64,000 bases of DNA from an uncultured Sutterella sp. (GCA_937943605.1 CALEAW010000052.1:1-64000), one strand, 5' to 3'. Shown: positions 1 through 9,282, counted from the first letter of the stretch. The notes: a model not told the origin generated them from the letters alone. Translations and numbers: made by a program.

Positions 1-414
1 AAGATTTTTTGAGTTATATCAACCCATATACGGATCAGTTATCCGGGAGTTCAGGGAGAAGACTTGGGTTGGTTTTTCTTTTTTATGAGAGCTTATAAAC
101 TCTCCATCGGCTCTTTGTGATCGTCTAATTTCACTTTATGCTGGTGAATACCAGTGGGCCTTAATCACGTTAGGTTTGAGCGTGATTACCTTTCTGGTTT
201 GGTTTGTGGTCTTGATGGATAGGCACATCGATAAGGGTGCTTTTGGGCATAGTTGTCGTGGGTGAGAGCGTTTGATAGGCGCTTAGACAACGGCTTTGTG
301 GTGACGCCCTTAAATTCACGAGTTTTGTTAGATGTTGTTTTCTGAGAGTTGCAACGAGGACAAACTAGTGATTCGATGAAAAACCTATCCAGTCGGATAG
401 ATCACAGATCGTTT

Positions 415-449
415 AGCCAACTAGGGGCGACTCTAGTTGGCTTTTTTTT
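415..449 (+). terminator. Rho-independent terminator
   Basis: AGCCAACTA and TAGTTGGCT form a 9-bp stem around a short loop, followed by a run of T. The plus-strand gene it would serve is not visible, so it may end a transcript that starts left of the window. Confidence 0.65.
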
Positions 450-840
450 AGCCGAAATTCGGGGTGTTGAAGGTGACGGGATTTTTGAGGGTGGCGCTGC
501 TGCTTGACGATGTGCACAGGTGTTCGCTGAATTAAATCTTGGATCGTTTGATGCAATTCAACCAGATAAGAGCTTGAGTCGATACGTATTCGTTGCACGT
601 AAGGAAGAATATAAAACATTGGTTAGGTTGTTAGGCGCATCCATTTTTACCGACTGAAGGTCGACACTCTTGCAATTGAGCTAGATCTCCGGTAGAATCA
701 CATCTTCCATATAATTAAATAAGTCCTTTCATTGTACGAGTTATGGTTTCAGTGGAGACACTGATACTAGAGCAAGTACTTGTCGTATTCATACGACGTG
801 AAAGATATGTCCGAAATCTGCAAAGGTTGCGGACGGGAAG

Positions 841-868
841 GGAGAAGACGAAAGTCTTCTCCTTTTTT
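841..868 (+). terminator. Rho-independent terminator
   Basis: GGAGAAGAC-GAAA-GTCTTCTCC is a perfect 9-bp stem with a GAAA tetraloop, followed by six T. The U tract is present only in the plus-strand reading. No plausible gene lies directly upstream. Confidence 0.75.
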
Positions 869-1030
869 CCTTTTATACATTTCAAAAGAATCCTACTCAA
901 GGGAACTTCCAAAAATTACTAGCCTGTAAGACAGGTGTTTCTGCAATTTTTTAGGTGTTTTTACGAAAAAAATGGGTTAAAGTTTGATATAATAGTTTCA
1001 CCACAAAACAATCAAATACAATAACCCATT

Positions 1031-1198
1031 ATGACTAAAGTATATAGGACCTTTGCCAAAGTTTCAAGCCCCTGCTTATTCGATTATCAAACACGAAAGG
1101 AGGCCCTCGAAGTCATTGGTAGCCCATTGGCTAAGCTAATCGACGCTTTCAATTTTGAAAAGTACCGTTCTCAATTTTTTAAAAAAAGGGATATTTAA
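1031..1198 (+). pseudogene. IS5/IS1182-type transposase, N-terminal remnant
   Basis: A 55-codon frame begins MTKVYRTFAKVSSPCLFDYQ and continues with a KLIDAFNFEKYR-like stretch. That is the pattern seen at the N terminus of IS5-superfamily transposases (VSSPSLFDYQ..., then a 'DFE.FR' segment). It stops after 55 residues, so the catalytic DDE domain is gone. A TATAAT box at 988-993 and a short AT-rich leader precede it, as in an intact insertion sequence. The family call is from motif memory only. The fragment marks past IS activity at the border of the defence genes. Confidence 0.6.
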
Positions 1199-1305
1199 TC
1201 AAATATTGAATCATTCTGCCTGCCAACAATATCGTTAAAAATCCATCCTGGTAATTTCGGCCTAAAGCGTGTAAGCTGCAAAGATCAATTGTCAAAGAGG
1301 GTCTT

Positions 1306-4227
1306 ATGCCAGCTGCCGCGCAAGAACAACACCTTTTAGAGGCCATTCATTCTGCTTTCATTCGTGCTCAAGGTTCTAATGTCGTTAACGACTACAAACC
1401 GCGCTTGGTGTTTAACGACCAGTCGCGCGGTGAACGTGTGCTGTCCGTCATCGAAGACGACCTACAGCACTGCAAACGCTATGACATTAGTGTTGCATTC
1501 GTCACACACGCTGGCGTTGAGCCACTGTTAGGCAAGCTAGAAGAAATCGATAAGCGGGGTGTACGTGGCCGCATTTTAACAACCGACTATCTGACGTTTA
1601 CCGAACCGCAGGCCCTTCGCGTCTTGAAGAAACTCAAAAATGTTGAAATCAAGATGTTTCGTTGCAATGGTCGTGAAGGTTTTCATACGAAGGGTTACAT
1701 CTTTAAAAATGACGATCTAGTCAGAATCCTTGTCGGTAGTTCGAATTGGACAGACGCAGCCTTAGCGACAAATCGCGAGTGGAATACCCACGTTGTCACT
1801 AAAGAGAAGGGCGAATTCGCGCAGCAATTGCAAGATGAGTTTGATGCGCTGTGGGATTCACCATATGCACAGACGTTTGATCAATTCATCGACGAGTACA
1901 CGGAGCTATATAAGATCGCTAAGAAAAAGCGTAAGGTCGTTGAAGAAGAAATCGAAACGGAGACGGTGACCTTAAAGCCCAACACGATGCAGCAATCGTT
2001 TATTGATCGCTTGGGCGATCTTTATAAGAAGGGCGAAAAGAAGGCGTTATTAATTTCAGCAACCGGTACAGGTAAAACGTATGCTGCTGCGTTCGGAATT
2101 CAAAAGTTAGCCCCCAAACGTATGCTTTTTATTGTTCATCGCGAACAGATTTGCAAGCAGGCAATGAAGAGCTTCAAACGCGTGCTTGGCCAGAACATCA
2201 ACTGCGGGATCGTGTCAGGTAACGAGAAAGCGTTTGAAAAAGACTTCGTTTTTGCAACGATGCAGACGCTCTCAAAAGAAGACTCACTCAAGAAATATCG
2301 AAAGGATGACTTTGACATCATTGTGATTGACGAAGTCCATCGTGCTGCGGCCGACTCATACCAAAAGATTATGGACTACTTTGAACCGAAGCTTTGGTTA
2401 GGTATGACAGCTAGCCCAGATAGACCGGACGGTGAAGACATTTATGGGATGTTTGACCACAACATCGTCTACGAAATTCGTCTGCAGACTGCGCTCGAAG
2501 AGGACTTGCTGTGTCCCTTCCATTATTTTGGAATTTCGGACATGTGGCTCGACGGCGCTAAGCTCGAAGATAATGACTCATTCAGCCACTTGACGTCAGA
2601 AGAGCGTGTGCGACACATTTTAGATCGAGCAAATTTCTATGGGTGGAGTGGTGATCGCGTCAAAGGACTTGTCTTCTGTTCACGAAATGAAGAAGCCGCT
2701 GCATTAGCAAAGTGTTTTAATTTGCGTGGGTATCGTTCGGTCGCTCTGTCGGGTAGTGACCCACAAAACGTTCGTGAAGACGCAATCAAAAGACTCACCG
2801 AAGAAAAGGGTGACGATCGACTTGACTACATATTTACTGTTGACATCTTCAATGAAGGGGTCGACATTCCTGATGTCAATCAGGTGATCATGCTACGTCC
2901 AACCCAAAGTCCGATCGTATTTATTCAGCAGTTAGGTCGTGGGTTACGTAAGGCCGACGGCAAAGAGTTTGTGGTCGTGATCGACTTTATTGCGAACTAC
3001 GACAACAACTACTTGATTCCCATAGCGTTGAGTGGTGACGTCAGTTACGACAAAGACAATATGCGTCGCTTCGTCCAGGTGGGCCGCAAACGCTTGCCAG
3101 GTGTGTCGACGATTAATTTTGATGAAGTATCGCGTGAACGTATCTTTAAGTCGATCGATACAGCGCAAACGAATTCGATGCAACTCTTACGTCAGTCGTA
3201 TCAGACCTTGAAATTTAAACTTGGTCGTATTCCGACGTTACTGGACTACGAGCACCATCAAGGCATTGATCCGACGAAGTTTATCTTTAAAAAGGGCTCG
3301 TACTATGCGTTCCGTCGAGATTACGACAAGGATTTTACGATGCGTTTGGACAAACGCGCCGAGATGATTCTTGAGTACATCAGTACGCGACTGTGTGACG
3401 GGAAACGCGTAGCTGAGGTGTTGGCTGTTGAGTCACTTTTGAAAGCGCAGGGTGATGTTCGTACTGATTGGGAACAACGCTATTTGCAGTTTCATCAGTT
3501 TGCTGCGACTGAGCAGCTCACTAAAAGTGTCGCGCTTTTTTTAGAGTGCGACTTTTGGTTGACAGATAGCGAACGAAGAAAGCATTCAGATGCAGTGTTG
3601 ATTGATAATATCGACGGACAGTGGACGATATCGCAGAGCTTCCAAAAGGCGTTGATGGACAATCCGGGTTTGGCTGATGAGATTATGGATCTTTTGTCGT
3701 TGGCGAAATATCGTTTTACGAAGTCGTATTCTGATCGCTATAAGCAGTTTGATTTGGTCCTTTATCAGAAGTACACGTACGATGATGTCTGTCGTCTGTT
3801 AAATTGGACTAAAAATCTAAATGGCGCATCCATCGGCGGCTACGTCTATCGTTCTGAAACGAAGCATTTACCTGTCTTTATTAACTACGATAAAGCCGAA
3901 GACGCGATTGCGTATCATGACAGATTCAATTCGCCTACCGAGTTGATTGCACTCTCGAAAAAGCCACGCAAAATTGATTCGCCTGATGCTGATCACATCT
4001 ATAAGCGAACCGAAGCTGATCAGGATAATCGTATATTTTTGTTTGTTCGCAAGAACAAGGATGACAAAGAAGCCAAGGCTTTTTACTTCTTAGGCGAAGT
4101 GCATGCGGTGGGTGAGCCGCATCCAGTACTTATCGGTAAGGACCAGGAAAACGCTTTTGAAATAACGTATCATCTTGAACATCCCGTTTCGAACGAGATT
4201 TATCAGTACATTATTTCAGGGAACTAA
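1306..4227 (+). CDS. PLD-nuclease/SF2 helicase fusion (DUF3427-type)
   Basis: This 973-aa protein joins an N-terminal phospholipase-D-like nuclease module to a superfamily II helicase. The PLD part has an HTK signature (His127-Lys129) followed by GSSNWTDAA. The helicase has Walker A ATGTGKT at 252-258, a DEVH Walker B box at 342-345 and motif VI QQLGRGLRK at 541-549. The long C-terminal part resembles the DUF3427 region found in such helicases. It should use ATP to translocate on nucleic acid and may cut it. The start is supported by AGAGGG about 5 bases upstream. It is followed 6 bases later by a Nudix gene, so the two are probably one operon. Its position beside McrBC suggests defence or DNA repair; the target is unknown. 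Confidence 0.85.
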   Translation: MPAAAQEQHLLEAIHSAFIRAQGSNVVNDYKPRLVFNDQSRGERVLSVIEDDLQHCKRYDISVAFVTHAGVEPLLGKLEEIDKRGVRGRILTTDYLTFTEPQALRVLKKLKNVEIKMFRCNGREGFHTKGYIFKNDDLVRILVGSSNWTDAALATNREWNTHVVTKEKGEFAQQLQDEFDALWDSPYAQTFDQFIDEYTELYKIAKKKRKVVEEEIETETVTLKPNTMQQSFIDRLGDLYKKGEKKALLISATGTGKTYAAAFGIQKLAPKRMLFIVHREQICKQAMKSFKRVLGQNINCGIVSGNEKAFEKDFVFATMQTLSKEDSLKKYRKDDFDIIVIDEVHRAAADSYQKIMDYFEPKLWLGMTASPDRPDGEDIYGMFDHNIVYEIRLQTALEEDLLCPFHYFGISDMWLDGAKLEDNDSFSHLTSEERVRHILDRANFYGWSGDRVKGLVFCSRNEEAAALAKCFNLRGYRSVALSGSDPQNVREDAIKRLTEEKGDDRLDYIFTVDIFNEGVDIPDVNQVIMLRPTQSPIVFIQQLGRGLRKADGKEFVVVIDFIANYDNNYLIPIALSGDVSYDKDNMRRFVQVGRKRLPGVSTINFDEVSRERIFKSIDTAQTNSMQLLRQSYQTLKFKLGRIPTLLDYEHHQGIDPTKFIFKKGSYYAFRRDYDKDFTMRLDKRAEMILEYISTRLCDGKRVAEVLAVESLLKAQGDVRTDWEQRYLQFHQFAATEQLTKSVALFLECDFWLTDSERRKHSDAVLIDNIDGQWTISQSFQKALMDNPGLADEIMDLLSLAKYRFTKSYSDRYKQFDLVLYQKYTYDDVCRLLNWTKNLNGASIGGYVYRSETKHLPVFINYDKAEDAIAYHDRFNSPTELIALSKKPRKIDSPDADHIYKRTEADQDNRIFLFVRKNKDDKEAKAFYFLGEVHAVGEPHPVLIGKDQENAFEITYHLEHPVSNEIYQYIISGN

Positions 4228-4233
4228 TTACAA

Positions 4234-4620
4234 ATGAAAACGATTGAAGTCGTCGCTGCCATTATTCATCACAATGGGCGTATTTTGGCGACGCAGCGCG
4301 GGTATGGTGATTTTAAAGATGGATGGGAGTTTCCGGGCGGCAAGATGGAACCCGGTGAAACAATCGAAGAGGCCATCGTTCGCGAAATTAAAGAAGAACT
4401 CAATGTGACGATTGAGCCAACAAAATTAGTGACGACTGTTGAGTGCGACTATCCAAATTTTCATCTGACGATGCATTGCTTGTTAGCGCATGTTGTGGAA
4501 GGTGAAATCACGTTAGTTGAGCACGAAGCTGCGAAGTGGCTAACGAAAGAAACGTTAGATACAGTCGATTGGCTGCCAGCTGACGTTGAAGTCGTCGAAA
4601 AACTCAAGACGATGATTTAA
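4234..4620 (+). CDS. Nudix hydrolase, MutT/NudG-like (deoxy)nucleoside triphosphate pyrophosphohydrolase
   Basis: This 128-aa protein carries a complete Nudix box: Gly36, Glu42, Arg50-Glu51 and Glu54-Glu55 in the spacing Gx5Ex7REUxEE. Its length and its start (MKTIEVVAAIIHHNGRILAT) resemble E. coli NudG and MutT, which hydrolyse CTP or oxidised dGTP to the monophosphate and pyrophosphate. It lies 6 bases behind the PLD-helicase gene with no promoter between them and is followed by a terminator, so the pair forms a two-gene transcript. The substrate cannot be read from sequence. A role in cleaning modified nucleotides or in regulating the neighbouring helicase is inference. Confidence 0.88.
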   Translation: MKTIEVVAAIIHHNGRILATQRGYGDFKDGWEFPGGKMEPGETIEEAIVREIKEELNVTIEPTKLVTTVECDYPNFHLTMHCLLAHVVEGEITLVEHEAAKWLTKETLDTVDWLPADVEVVEKLKTMI

Positions 4621-4634
4621 TCGTTAATTAGCTT

Positions 4635-4669
4635 AAAAAGGGGAGAGGTGAAAAGCTTCTCCCTTTTTT
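4635..4669 (+). terminator. Terminator of the helicase-Nudix operon
   Basis: An A-tract and GGGGAGA pair imperfectly with TCTCCC and a T-tract around a loop of about 9 bases, 15 bases after the Nudix stop codon. The flanking A and T runs could let it act in both directions, towards the convergent mcrC. Confidence 0.7.
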
Positions 4670-4681
4670 GATGGCACATGG

Positions 4682-4828
4682 ATGAACGCTACGACTGATG
4701 ATGAATTGACAGTCATTTATACCACTTCAAGTGATATAAATAGGTTCCGAACGGGAATTGTTATTCAAGCGGACAAAGACCTGATTAAACTTAGCATCTT
4801 TAAATACGAGGTCATTTCAAAAAGATGA
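4682..4828 (+). CDS. Possible 48-aa protein or gene fragment
   Basis: A 48-codon frame (starting MNATTDDELTVIYTTSSD, ending EVISKR) lies between the Nudix terminator and the 3' end of mcrC, overlapping the latter by 12 bases. Its composition looks protein-like. The arrangement 'IYT..SD..RF..G.I...D.DLI.LSI' recalls the first 40 residues of small beta-barrel hypothetical proteins. No ribosome binding site is visible, so it may be the remains of a longer gene. Function unknown. Confidence 0.3.
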   Translation: MNATTDDELTVIYTTSSDINRFRTGIVIQADKDLIKLSIFKYEVISKR

Positions 4829-6160
4829 TTGTGACCTAAACGGATGATTCATGCTATCACTTAAATTATTATCGTCGCTTAGAAATACTTGAAGCCCATC
4901 GAACGCTCGCACAAAAGGCGCTTCCAGATCCACTGGTATCACCGCGAGCTTCAAGCGTTCGTTAAACTCGAATATGGGTAGGGGCTTAGTGAAAGATTTT
5001 GTTTTTGGATAAATCAAAAACATCAACCCTTGGCCATTGAGGTATTTCTGGCCGTAGGCGAAGAGTTGATAAAAATCGTTTTGTGATAAGCCATAAGGTG
5101 AATTAAAGCGCGAACCGTTGCTGATAAAGTCACTAATCTTCTTCCATTTTGCGTCAGCGATCCAATTTTGGGTACGTCCTCTAATCATGAAGTCAGGACG
5201 TAATCCAAAGAGGGGCTTGCCATTCTGTTGGCAGAGGTATTGGTCTTGATGCTGTTCTTCAACCCGAATACCTGGCTGCACAGCGTACTTTAGGCGTCGA
5301 CCGACAGCTTCTTCAAAAAGCTTCTCCATCGGGAAGAGAATGCTCATGCCACGCCATTCTCCAAACGTTGCGAAAGGCATTTGCTCATTAAGAATTAAAG
5401 TACACCAGGGGCGAACGTCTTGATAATCAGCAGTTAGTCGTGTGTTTTGCCAACGTGAGAAATCGGCGTGAATATTTGTTGAGTAGGGAATTTCATCCAA
5501 GATCTCTTGCGCCAAATTGGCTAACCGCTTTGTTTCAGCCCATTGAGTTTTCCTGGCAACACTTAATAAAGCGGTTTTAATAAGTCTGTTTTCAGGTCGA
5601 TTGAGGCTAAAAATTTCGTAGGCAATTTCAAAAAGATGGGCTTTGGCAGGGCCTTGTTTGAGTTGCTTCGAGAGAAGCATGCGGCCTTGTAAGAATCTTT
5701 CTTGGCTTTCAATTTCGTTATAGCCAGCGCGAAGCCCTCGATGTAATAAGCGCATGACCTCGTCTATGAAACGTTTACCGACCCACTCTTGAAAAGGGAG
5801 ATGAGCTAAAGCCAACGACGCTTCGTCAATTTGAAGTGGATTTGTTCTCACCGACTCCATTGCTAAACGGCAAAGAAGACGACGTGCCCTAACCGGATCA
5901 TCTTCATCATCAAGCGTTTTTGGTAGTATCTCAATCACTGTCCCTGACGGAGTCTCTAAAACACCCACCAGGTTTTCGACTCTGATCAATGATGAATTGA
6001 TCACAGAAAAAGGACGTGGATTTTGATTCACATTTGATGCAATGCCGTAGAGATAAGCAAAGTCTTCCTGGGAGACAACGCGTTCATTGATTGTTCCGAG
6101 ACCTTCTTGGTTGACTTGCGGGCTAATCGTTCCCCATTCGACGACTGTCACTGTTGGCAT
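4817..6160 (-). CDS. mcrC: McrC, nuclease subunit of a McrBC-type modification-dependent restriction system
   Basis: This 447-aa McrC-family protein has the PD-(D/E)xK nuclease core: Arg321-Pro322-Asp323, then Asp337-Ala338-Lys339 (motif IADAKWKK). That matches the D...DxK arrangement of E. coli McrC. In known systems McrC docks on a McrB AAA+ hexamer and cuts DNA carrying methylated cytosine. Here it is the last gene of a minus-strand operon, 7 bases after a McrB-like gene; GAGG about 7 bases before the ATG supports the start. At 447 aa it is longer than E. coli McrC (about 350 aa), with an extra N-terminal region of roughly 80 residues before the more conserved part. Confidence 0.9.
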   Translation of the reverse strand: MPTVTVVEWGTISPQVNQEGLGTINERVVSQEDFAYLYGIASNVNQNPRPFSVINSSLIRVENLVGVLETPSGTVIEILPKTLDDEDDPVRARRLLCRLAMESVRTNPLQIDEASLALAHLPFQEWVGKRFIDEVMRLLHRGLRAGYNEIESQERFLQGRMLLSKQLKQGPAKAHLFEIAYEIFSLNRPENRLIKTALLSVARKTQWAETKRLANLAQEILDEIPYSTNIHADFSRWQNTRLTADYQDVRPWCTLILNEQMPFATFGEWRGMSILFPMEKLFEEAVGRRLKYAVQPGIRVEEQHQDQYLCQQNGKPLFGLRPDFMIRGRTQNWIADAKWKKISDFISNGSRFNSPYGLSQNDFYQLFAYGQKYLNGQGLMFLIYPKTKSFTKPLPIFEFNERLKLAVIPVDLEAPFVRAFDGLQVFLSDDNNLSDSMNHPFRSQSSF

Positions 6161-6167
6161 AGCGACC

Positions 6168-7166
6168 TCAGCGAGCCATTTGGCGATAGGTATCGAGATT
6201 GAAGAGCGCCTCTGGTTGCAACACTAATCGTGAATTAGATAAGCCTAAAGGCAGATGACCACCAAAGAGACGGCTGGTGTCTTGAGTGACAAATAAACGT
6301 TCGTGGCCATAATCATTTAAGACGAAAGCCGTCTTCGTTGCATCATCAAAGAAGTATTCATTGAGTTGGGGAATGATGCTGTGGATGAAGATGTCACCGA
6401 GCTTTTGAAGCTTCTCTTCGTCTGTCGCGCATTGCTTAAGTGCTAGGAAATAACTGTGACCTAACTGGTGATCATCATCTAATACCCATGCTAGCCGCTG
6501 GTTGATACGTTCGAATAGCGTTTTGATAGACACTCCTTCGATATATAGATCATTGAGAAGCGTGCTATCAGGTATGACTGCTTCAAATGTGAATCGACGT
6601 CTGAGCGCAGCATCAAGGGTAGTTAAAGAACGGTCTGCAGTATTCATTGTGCCAATGATGGTGATATTTGCAGGCACAGAAAACTCTGCTTCGTCTTCAG
6701 TCGAATAGGGGAGGGTAACGGAAAGCGCTTCTGTCGCTCCGGCACGTTTAGTCGGTTCTAGTAAGGTAATTAGTTCGCCAAAAATGCGCGCAATATTACC
6801 TCGGTTGAGTTCATCAATAATAAATACGTAATGCTCTGACGGATTGGCGCGCGCTTTTTCGCAGAAGCCTTTGAATACGCCATCTCGCAGTGAATAAGAA
6901 ATCGTATTGTTACTTGTTTCGGCCACGATGCCTTGCACGAATTCTTCGTACGAAAATGACGGGTGAAAGGTCACAAAACCGATACGGTCAGAGGCGACTA
7001 ATTCGTCATAACGTTTCTTAATGAATGCACGGTCAGTAGAGTGAGTCCCGTCAATTTGGTTAACGGCGATAGCAGCAGTACGATAAGTTTTACCTGTGCC
7101 CGGTGGTCCATAGAGGATAATATTGCGTCCAATCGCAATCGGCTTTGCAATCTCCATCTCAGTCAT
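6168..7166 (-). CDS. McrB-like AAA+ motor, short form (second of two)
   Basis: This 332-aa protein is almost only a McrB AAA+ domain: Walker A GPPGTGKT at 20-27, the FHPSFSYEEF box near 68-77, Walker B FIIDELNRGN around 115-124 and the McrB signature MNTADRS at 174-180, followed by LRRRF. I start it at the ATG at 7166, not further upstream. That ATG overlaps the previous stop codon by 8 bases (ATGACTGA) and has GGAGG 9 bases upstream. It lacks the N-terminal DNA-binding region typical of McrB, so it may need the longer paralogue for target recognition. Proximity suggests it partners with McrC; a mixed hexamer with the other McrB is inference. Confidence 0.87.
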   Translation of the reverse strand: MTEMEIAKPIAIGRNIILYGPPGTGKTYRTAAIAVNQIDGTHSTDRAFIKKRYDELVASDRIGFVTFHPSFSYEEFVQGIVAETSNNTISYSLRDGVFKGFCEKARANPSEHYVFIIDELNRGNIARIFGELITLLEPTKRAGATEALSVTLPYSTEDEAEFSVPANITIIGTMNTADRSLTTLDAALRRRFTFEAVIPDSTLLNDLYIEGVSIKTLFERINQRLAWVLDDDHQLGHSYFLALKQCATDEEKLQKLGDIFIHSIIPQLNEYFFDDATKTAFVLNDYGHERLFVTQDTSRLFGGHLPLGLSNSRLVLQPEALFNLDTYRQMAR

Positions 7167-8514
7167 GATCTTTAACCTCCGCAATGGCACGATAAGCCTC
7201 AATGTCGTCGATAGCTAATGGATTCAATTCAAATTTCGTAGAAGGAATACCGGGCGGCAATTCACCATCGAAAATTGCAGAAACGTGTTTTTCAATCACG
7301 AAACGCTGGGATTCTGGTTTCACTGGGTCGTTTAAGACAAAGCCTACTCGTTCAAGATCGTTATAGAAATACTCAGAGAGTTGCGGCAGGATATTTTCTA
7401 TAAAGATTGAGCGCAACCGAGTAAAAGTTGGCTCATTAATAAGCGGCAAGAAGTAGCTCACACCTAATTGGTGATCTTCGTCTAAGAGTGCAACAAGGCG
7501 TGCATTGATGACATCAACGAGGGGTTTGATTGGGATACCAGCGACTTCGACGTCATCGAGTAGTGTTGTATCGGGGTTGATGGCCATAAATGCAAAACGA
7601 CGACGTAAAGCTGTATCGAGTTGCGTGAGTGAACGGTCAGCCGTGTTCATCGTGCCCAAGAGCCACACGTTTGACGGAACAGCGAAACGTTGCTTCGAGT
7701 ATGGGAGCTGTGTTGAAAGTGCGTCTAAGGCTGAGGAACGCTTATTTTCTTCAATAAGGGTAATGAGTTCACCGAAAATGCGAGCGACATTACCTCGGTT
7801 AATTTCGTCGATGATGAAGACAAAACGCTCCTCAGGACGACTTGCGGCATTCAGGCAGAACCGTTTGAAAACTCCATTTCTAACGCTATAGGCAATTTGA
7901 CCATTAACCGTCGTTGCGGTGATGCCTTCGATAAATTCTTCGTAGGCAAAGCCAGGATGAAAGGTCACAAATTCGATCTGCTTATTTTGTCGAAGTGCGT
8001 CAAAACGGGATTTGATCGTTTTGCGATTGCCATTGTGTAGCCGATAGAAATCGGGATCAATAGCTTCAACCGCAAGATCGATAATACGGTATGTCTTGCC
8101 AGTGCCGGGTGGTCCGTAAAGAATGAGGTTTCTATTTAATTTCGAATCCGTTAGGGCGGAAGCCGATTTGAATTTAACTGGGATGTATCCGATGATTGCT
8201 TCAATCAGAAGGTCGAAGTCCTCTGTACGATCGAAAGACACAACTTTTGGGTTATGTGTCTGTGCAACGAGTTGATCGTGGTAAAACTTGGAATAATTGG
8301 GACGATCCCAGGGTTCTACAATACCTTTAAATGAGGAATTTGCTACTAATTTGGTGAGTATTTCACCATCATAGAAAGCTATTCCAGAAGGTTCTAGACT
8401 GAAGAACAGTGAGCAGTGTCGCGCCTGCCATAAATCAATATTAGTGTTTGACTCAATATTGATAATGCCAACCTTAGCGTCATGAAGATTCGTTAATAGC
8501 TTTCTATATAGCAT
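7159..8514 (-). CDS. mcrB: McrB-like AAA+ motor with N-terminal specificity domain (first of two)
   Basis: This 451-aa protein has about 125 N-terminal residues unlike anything I recognise, then a McrB AAA+ domain: Walker A GPPGTGKT at 134-141, Walker B FIIDEINRGN at 233-242 and MNTADRS at 289-295. The N-terminal part is where McrB proteins carry the domain that reads the modified base, so it probably sets target specificity. It is the first of two consecutive McrB-type genes and overlaps the second by 8 bases. The upstream 154-aa gene ends 13 bases before its ATG. No strong ribosome binding site is visible, so it may rely on readthrough or coupling. Confidence 0.87.
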   Translation of the reverse strand: MLYRKLLTNLHDAKVGIINIESNTNIDLWQARHCSLFFSLEPSGIAFYDGEILTKLVANSSFKGIVEPWDRPNYSKFYHDQLVAQTHNPKVVSFDRTEDFDLLIEAIIGYIPVKFKSASALTDSKLNRNLILYGPPGTGKTYRIIDLAVEAIDPDFYRLHNGNRKTIKSRFDALRQNKQIEFVTFHPGFAYEEFIEGITATTVNGQIAYSVRNGVFKRFCLNAASRPEERFVFIIDEINRGNVARIFGELITLIEENKRSSALDALSTQLPYSKQRFAVPSNVWLLGTMNTADRSLTQLDTALRRRFAFMAINPDTTLLDDVEVAGIPIKPLVDVINARLVALLDEDHQLGVSYFLPLINEPTFTRLRSIFIENILPQLSEYFYNDLERVGFVLNDPVKPESQRFVIEKHVSAIFDGELPPGIPSTKFELNPLAIDDIEAYRAIAEVKDHD

Positions 8515-8527
8515 CGGATTAACTCAA

Positions 8528-8992
8528 TTACTTTCGGATCACTTTACGGCATTCGCGAGCAGATCCCTTCAAGGGACCACCATTGGCGACCCATTCATCA
8601 ATTTTTTGTTGAGCTTCCTGGCCGATACGACGGAGTTCTTCGAGGGATAATTGCTTCGTTTCTACTTCAAAGTGCTCTTGACCATAAACAGCCTTAATGT
8701 CTACGCCATTCCAAACAATGTGCATCATCTTTTTAGGAGCAAGAAGGGAGGGAGACTTGCCTTCACGCGAGACACGAACTAAATAGTTAGATACCCAAGC
8801 GCCGAGAACGATCAACGGATCATGAGTTTCTTCGTGGCTGATGCCGGTGGCTTTTTTGTACTGAATTTTCCAGCAAGGTTGATCATCAATTGTCTTTCGG
8901 TAGTCGTGAAGAACATACACATCTGGTTGGGTCTCACCTTGTGGGGTAGTGATGACATAAAACTTAGAATTAAAGTCTTGTTCAATTGCCAT
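8528..8992 (-). CDS. Unknown 154-aa protein leading the McrBC operon
   Basis: I do not recognise this protein. I place the start at the ATG at 8992 because AGGAGG lies 5 bases upstream; a longer frame opens at 9031 without such a signal. It is soluble and mixed in charge, with a Trp-rich middle (PCWKIQYKKATG) and a basic C terminus. There is no signal peptide or membrane segment. It is the first gene of the four-gene McrBC operon, 13 bases ahead of mcrB. The position suggests an accessory or regulatory subunit of the restriction system, but nothing in the sequence proves it. Confidence 0.75.
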   Translation of the reverse strand: MAIEQDFNSKFYVITTPQGETQPDVYVLHDYRKTIDDQPCWKIQYKKATGISHEETHDPLIVLGAWVSNYLVRVSREGKSPSLLAPKKMMHIVWNGVDIKAVYGQEHFEVETKQLSLEELRRIGQEAQQKIDEWVANGGPLKGSARECRKVIRK

Positions 8993-9282
8993 TGCGGCCT
9001 CCTGTGATTTATTTGCAATAAAGACTAGCACGAATTACCAAAAAGTTCTTAGGCAACGTAAATCTCGGGTTTCTACGCATGTGCTGGTTCGGTAAAATTT
9101 CATGGCTAACCCTTTCTGAAAGATAAAACGCCAACCGTCCATTGATGACGCACTAAGACGAGTCCTCTCCTAACGAGGGATGTTGATGCATTATGCATTT
9201 CAATAATTCCCGTCTCAAACTGATTAAGTTCCCGTGTAAGATACGTAAACCCTCGCATCAAAACAAAAGGAAAAAGAACGTC

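Larger units (their letters stand above)
1..1030. other. Gene-poor left margin with two terminators
   Basis: I see no convincing gene here. The short open frames (60-70 codons, minus strand, around 413-619 and 715-912) run through terminator hairpins and match nothing I recognise. The stretch holds two rho-independent terminators (listed separately) and, at 988-993, a TATAAT box just ahead of the transposase remnant. It reads like decayed intergenic DNA at the edge of an accessory island. Confidence 0.5.

Noticed and set aside
413..619. 68-codon minus-strand frame near the left end
   Set aside because: Its 3' end lies in a terminator, the composition is not convincing and no family pattern was recognised.
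808..929. Small Cys-containing frame starting MSEICKGCGREG
   Set aside because: It runs straight through a strong terminator hairpin and has no ribosome binding site; the apparent CxxC motif is chance.
7159..7166. Recurring ATGACTGA/GTGACTGA 8-base gene overlaps (also at 28074 and 33073) as a regulatory motif
   Set aside because: The overlap follows naturally when a gene starts Met-Thr-Asp/Glu across an upstream TGA stop; three cases are not enough to claim more.
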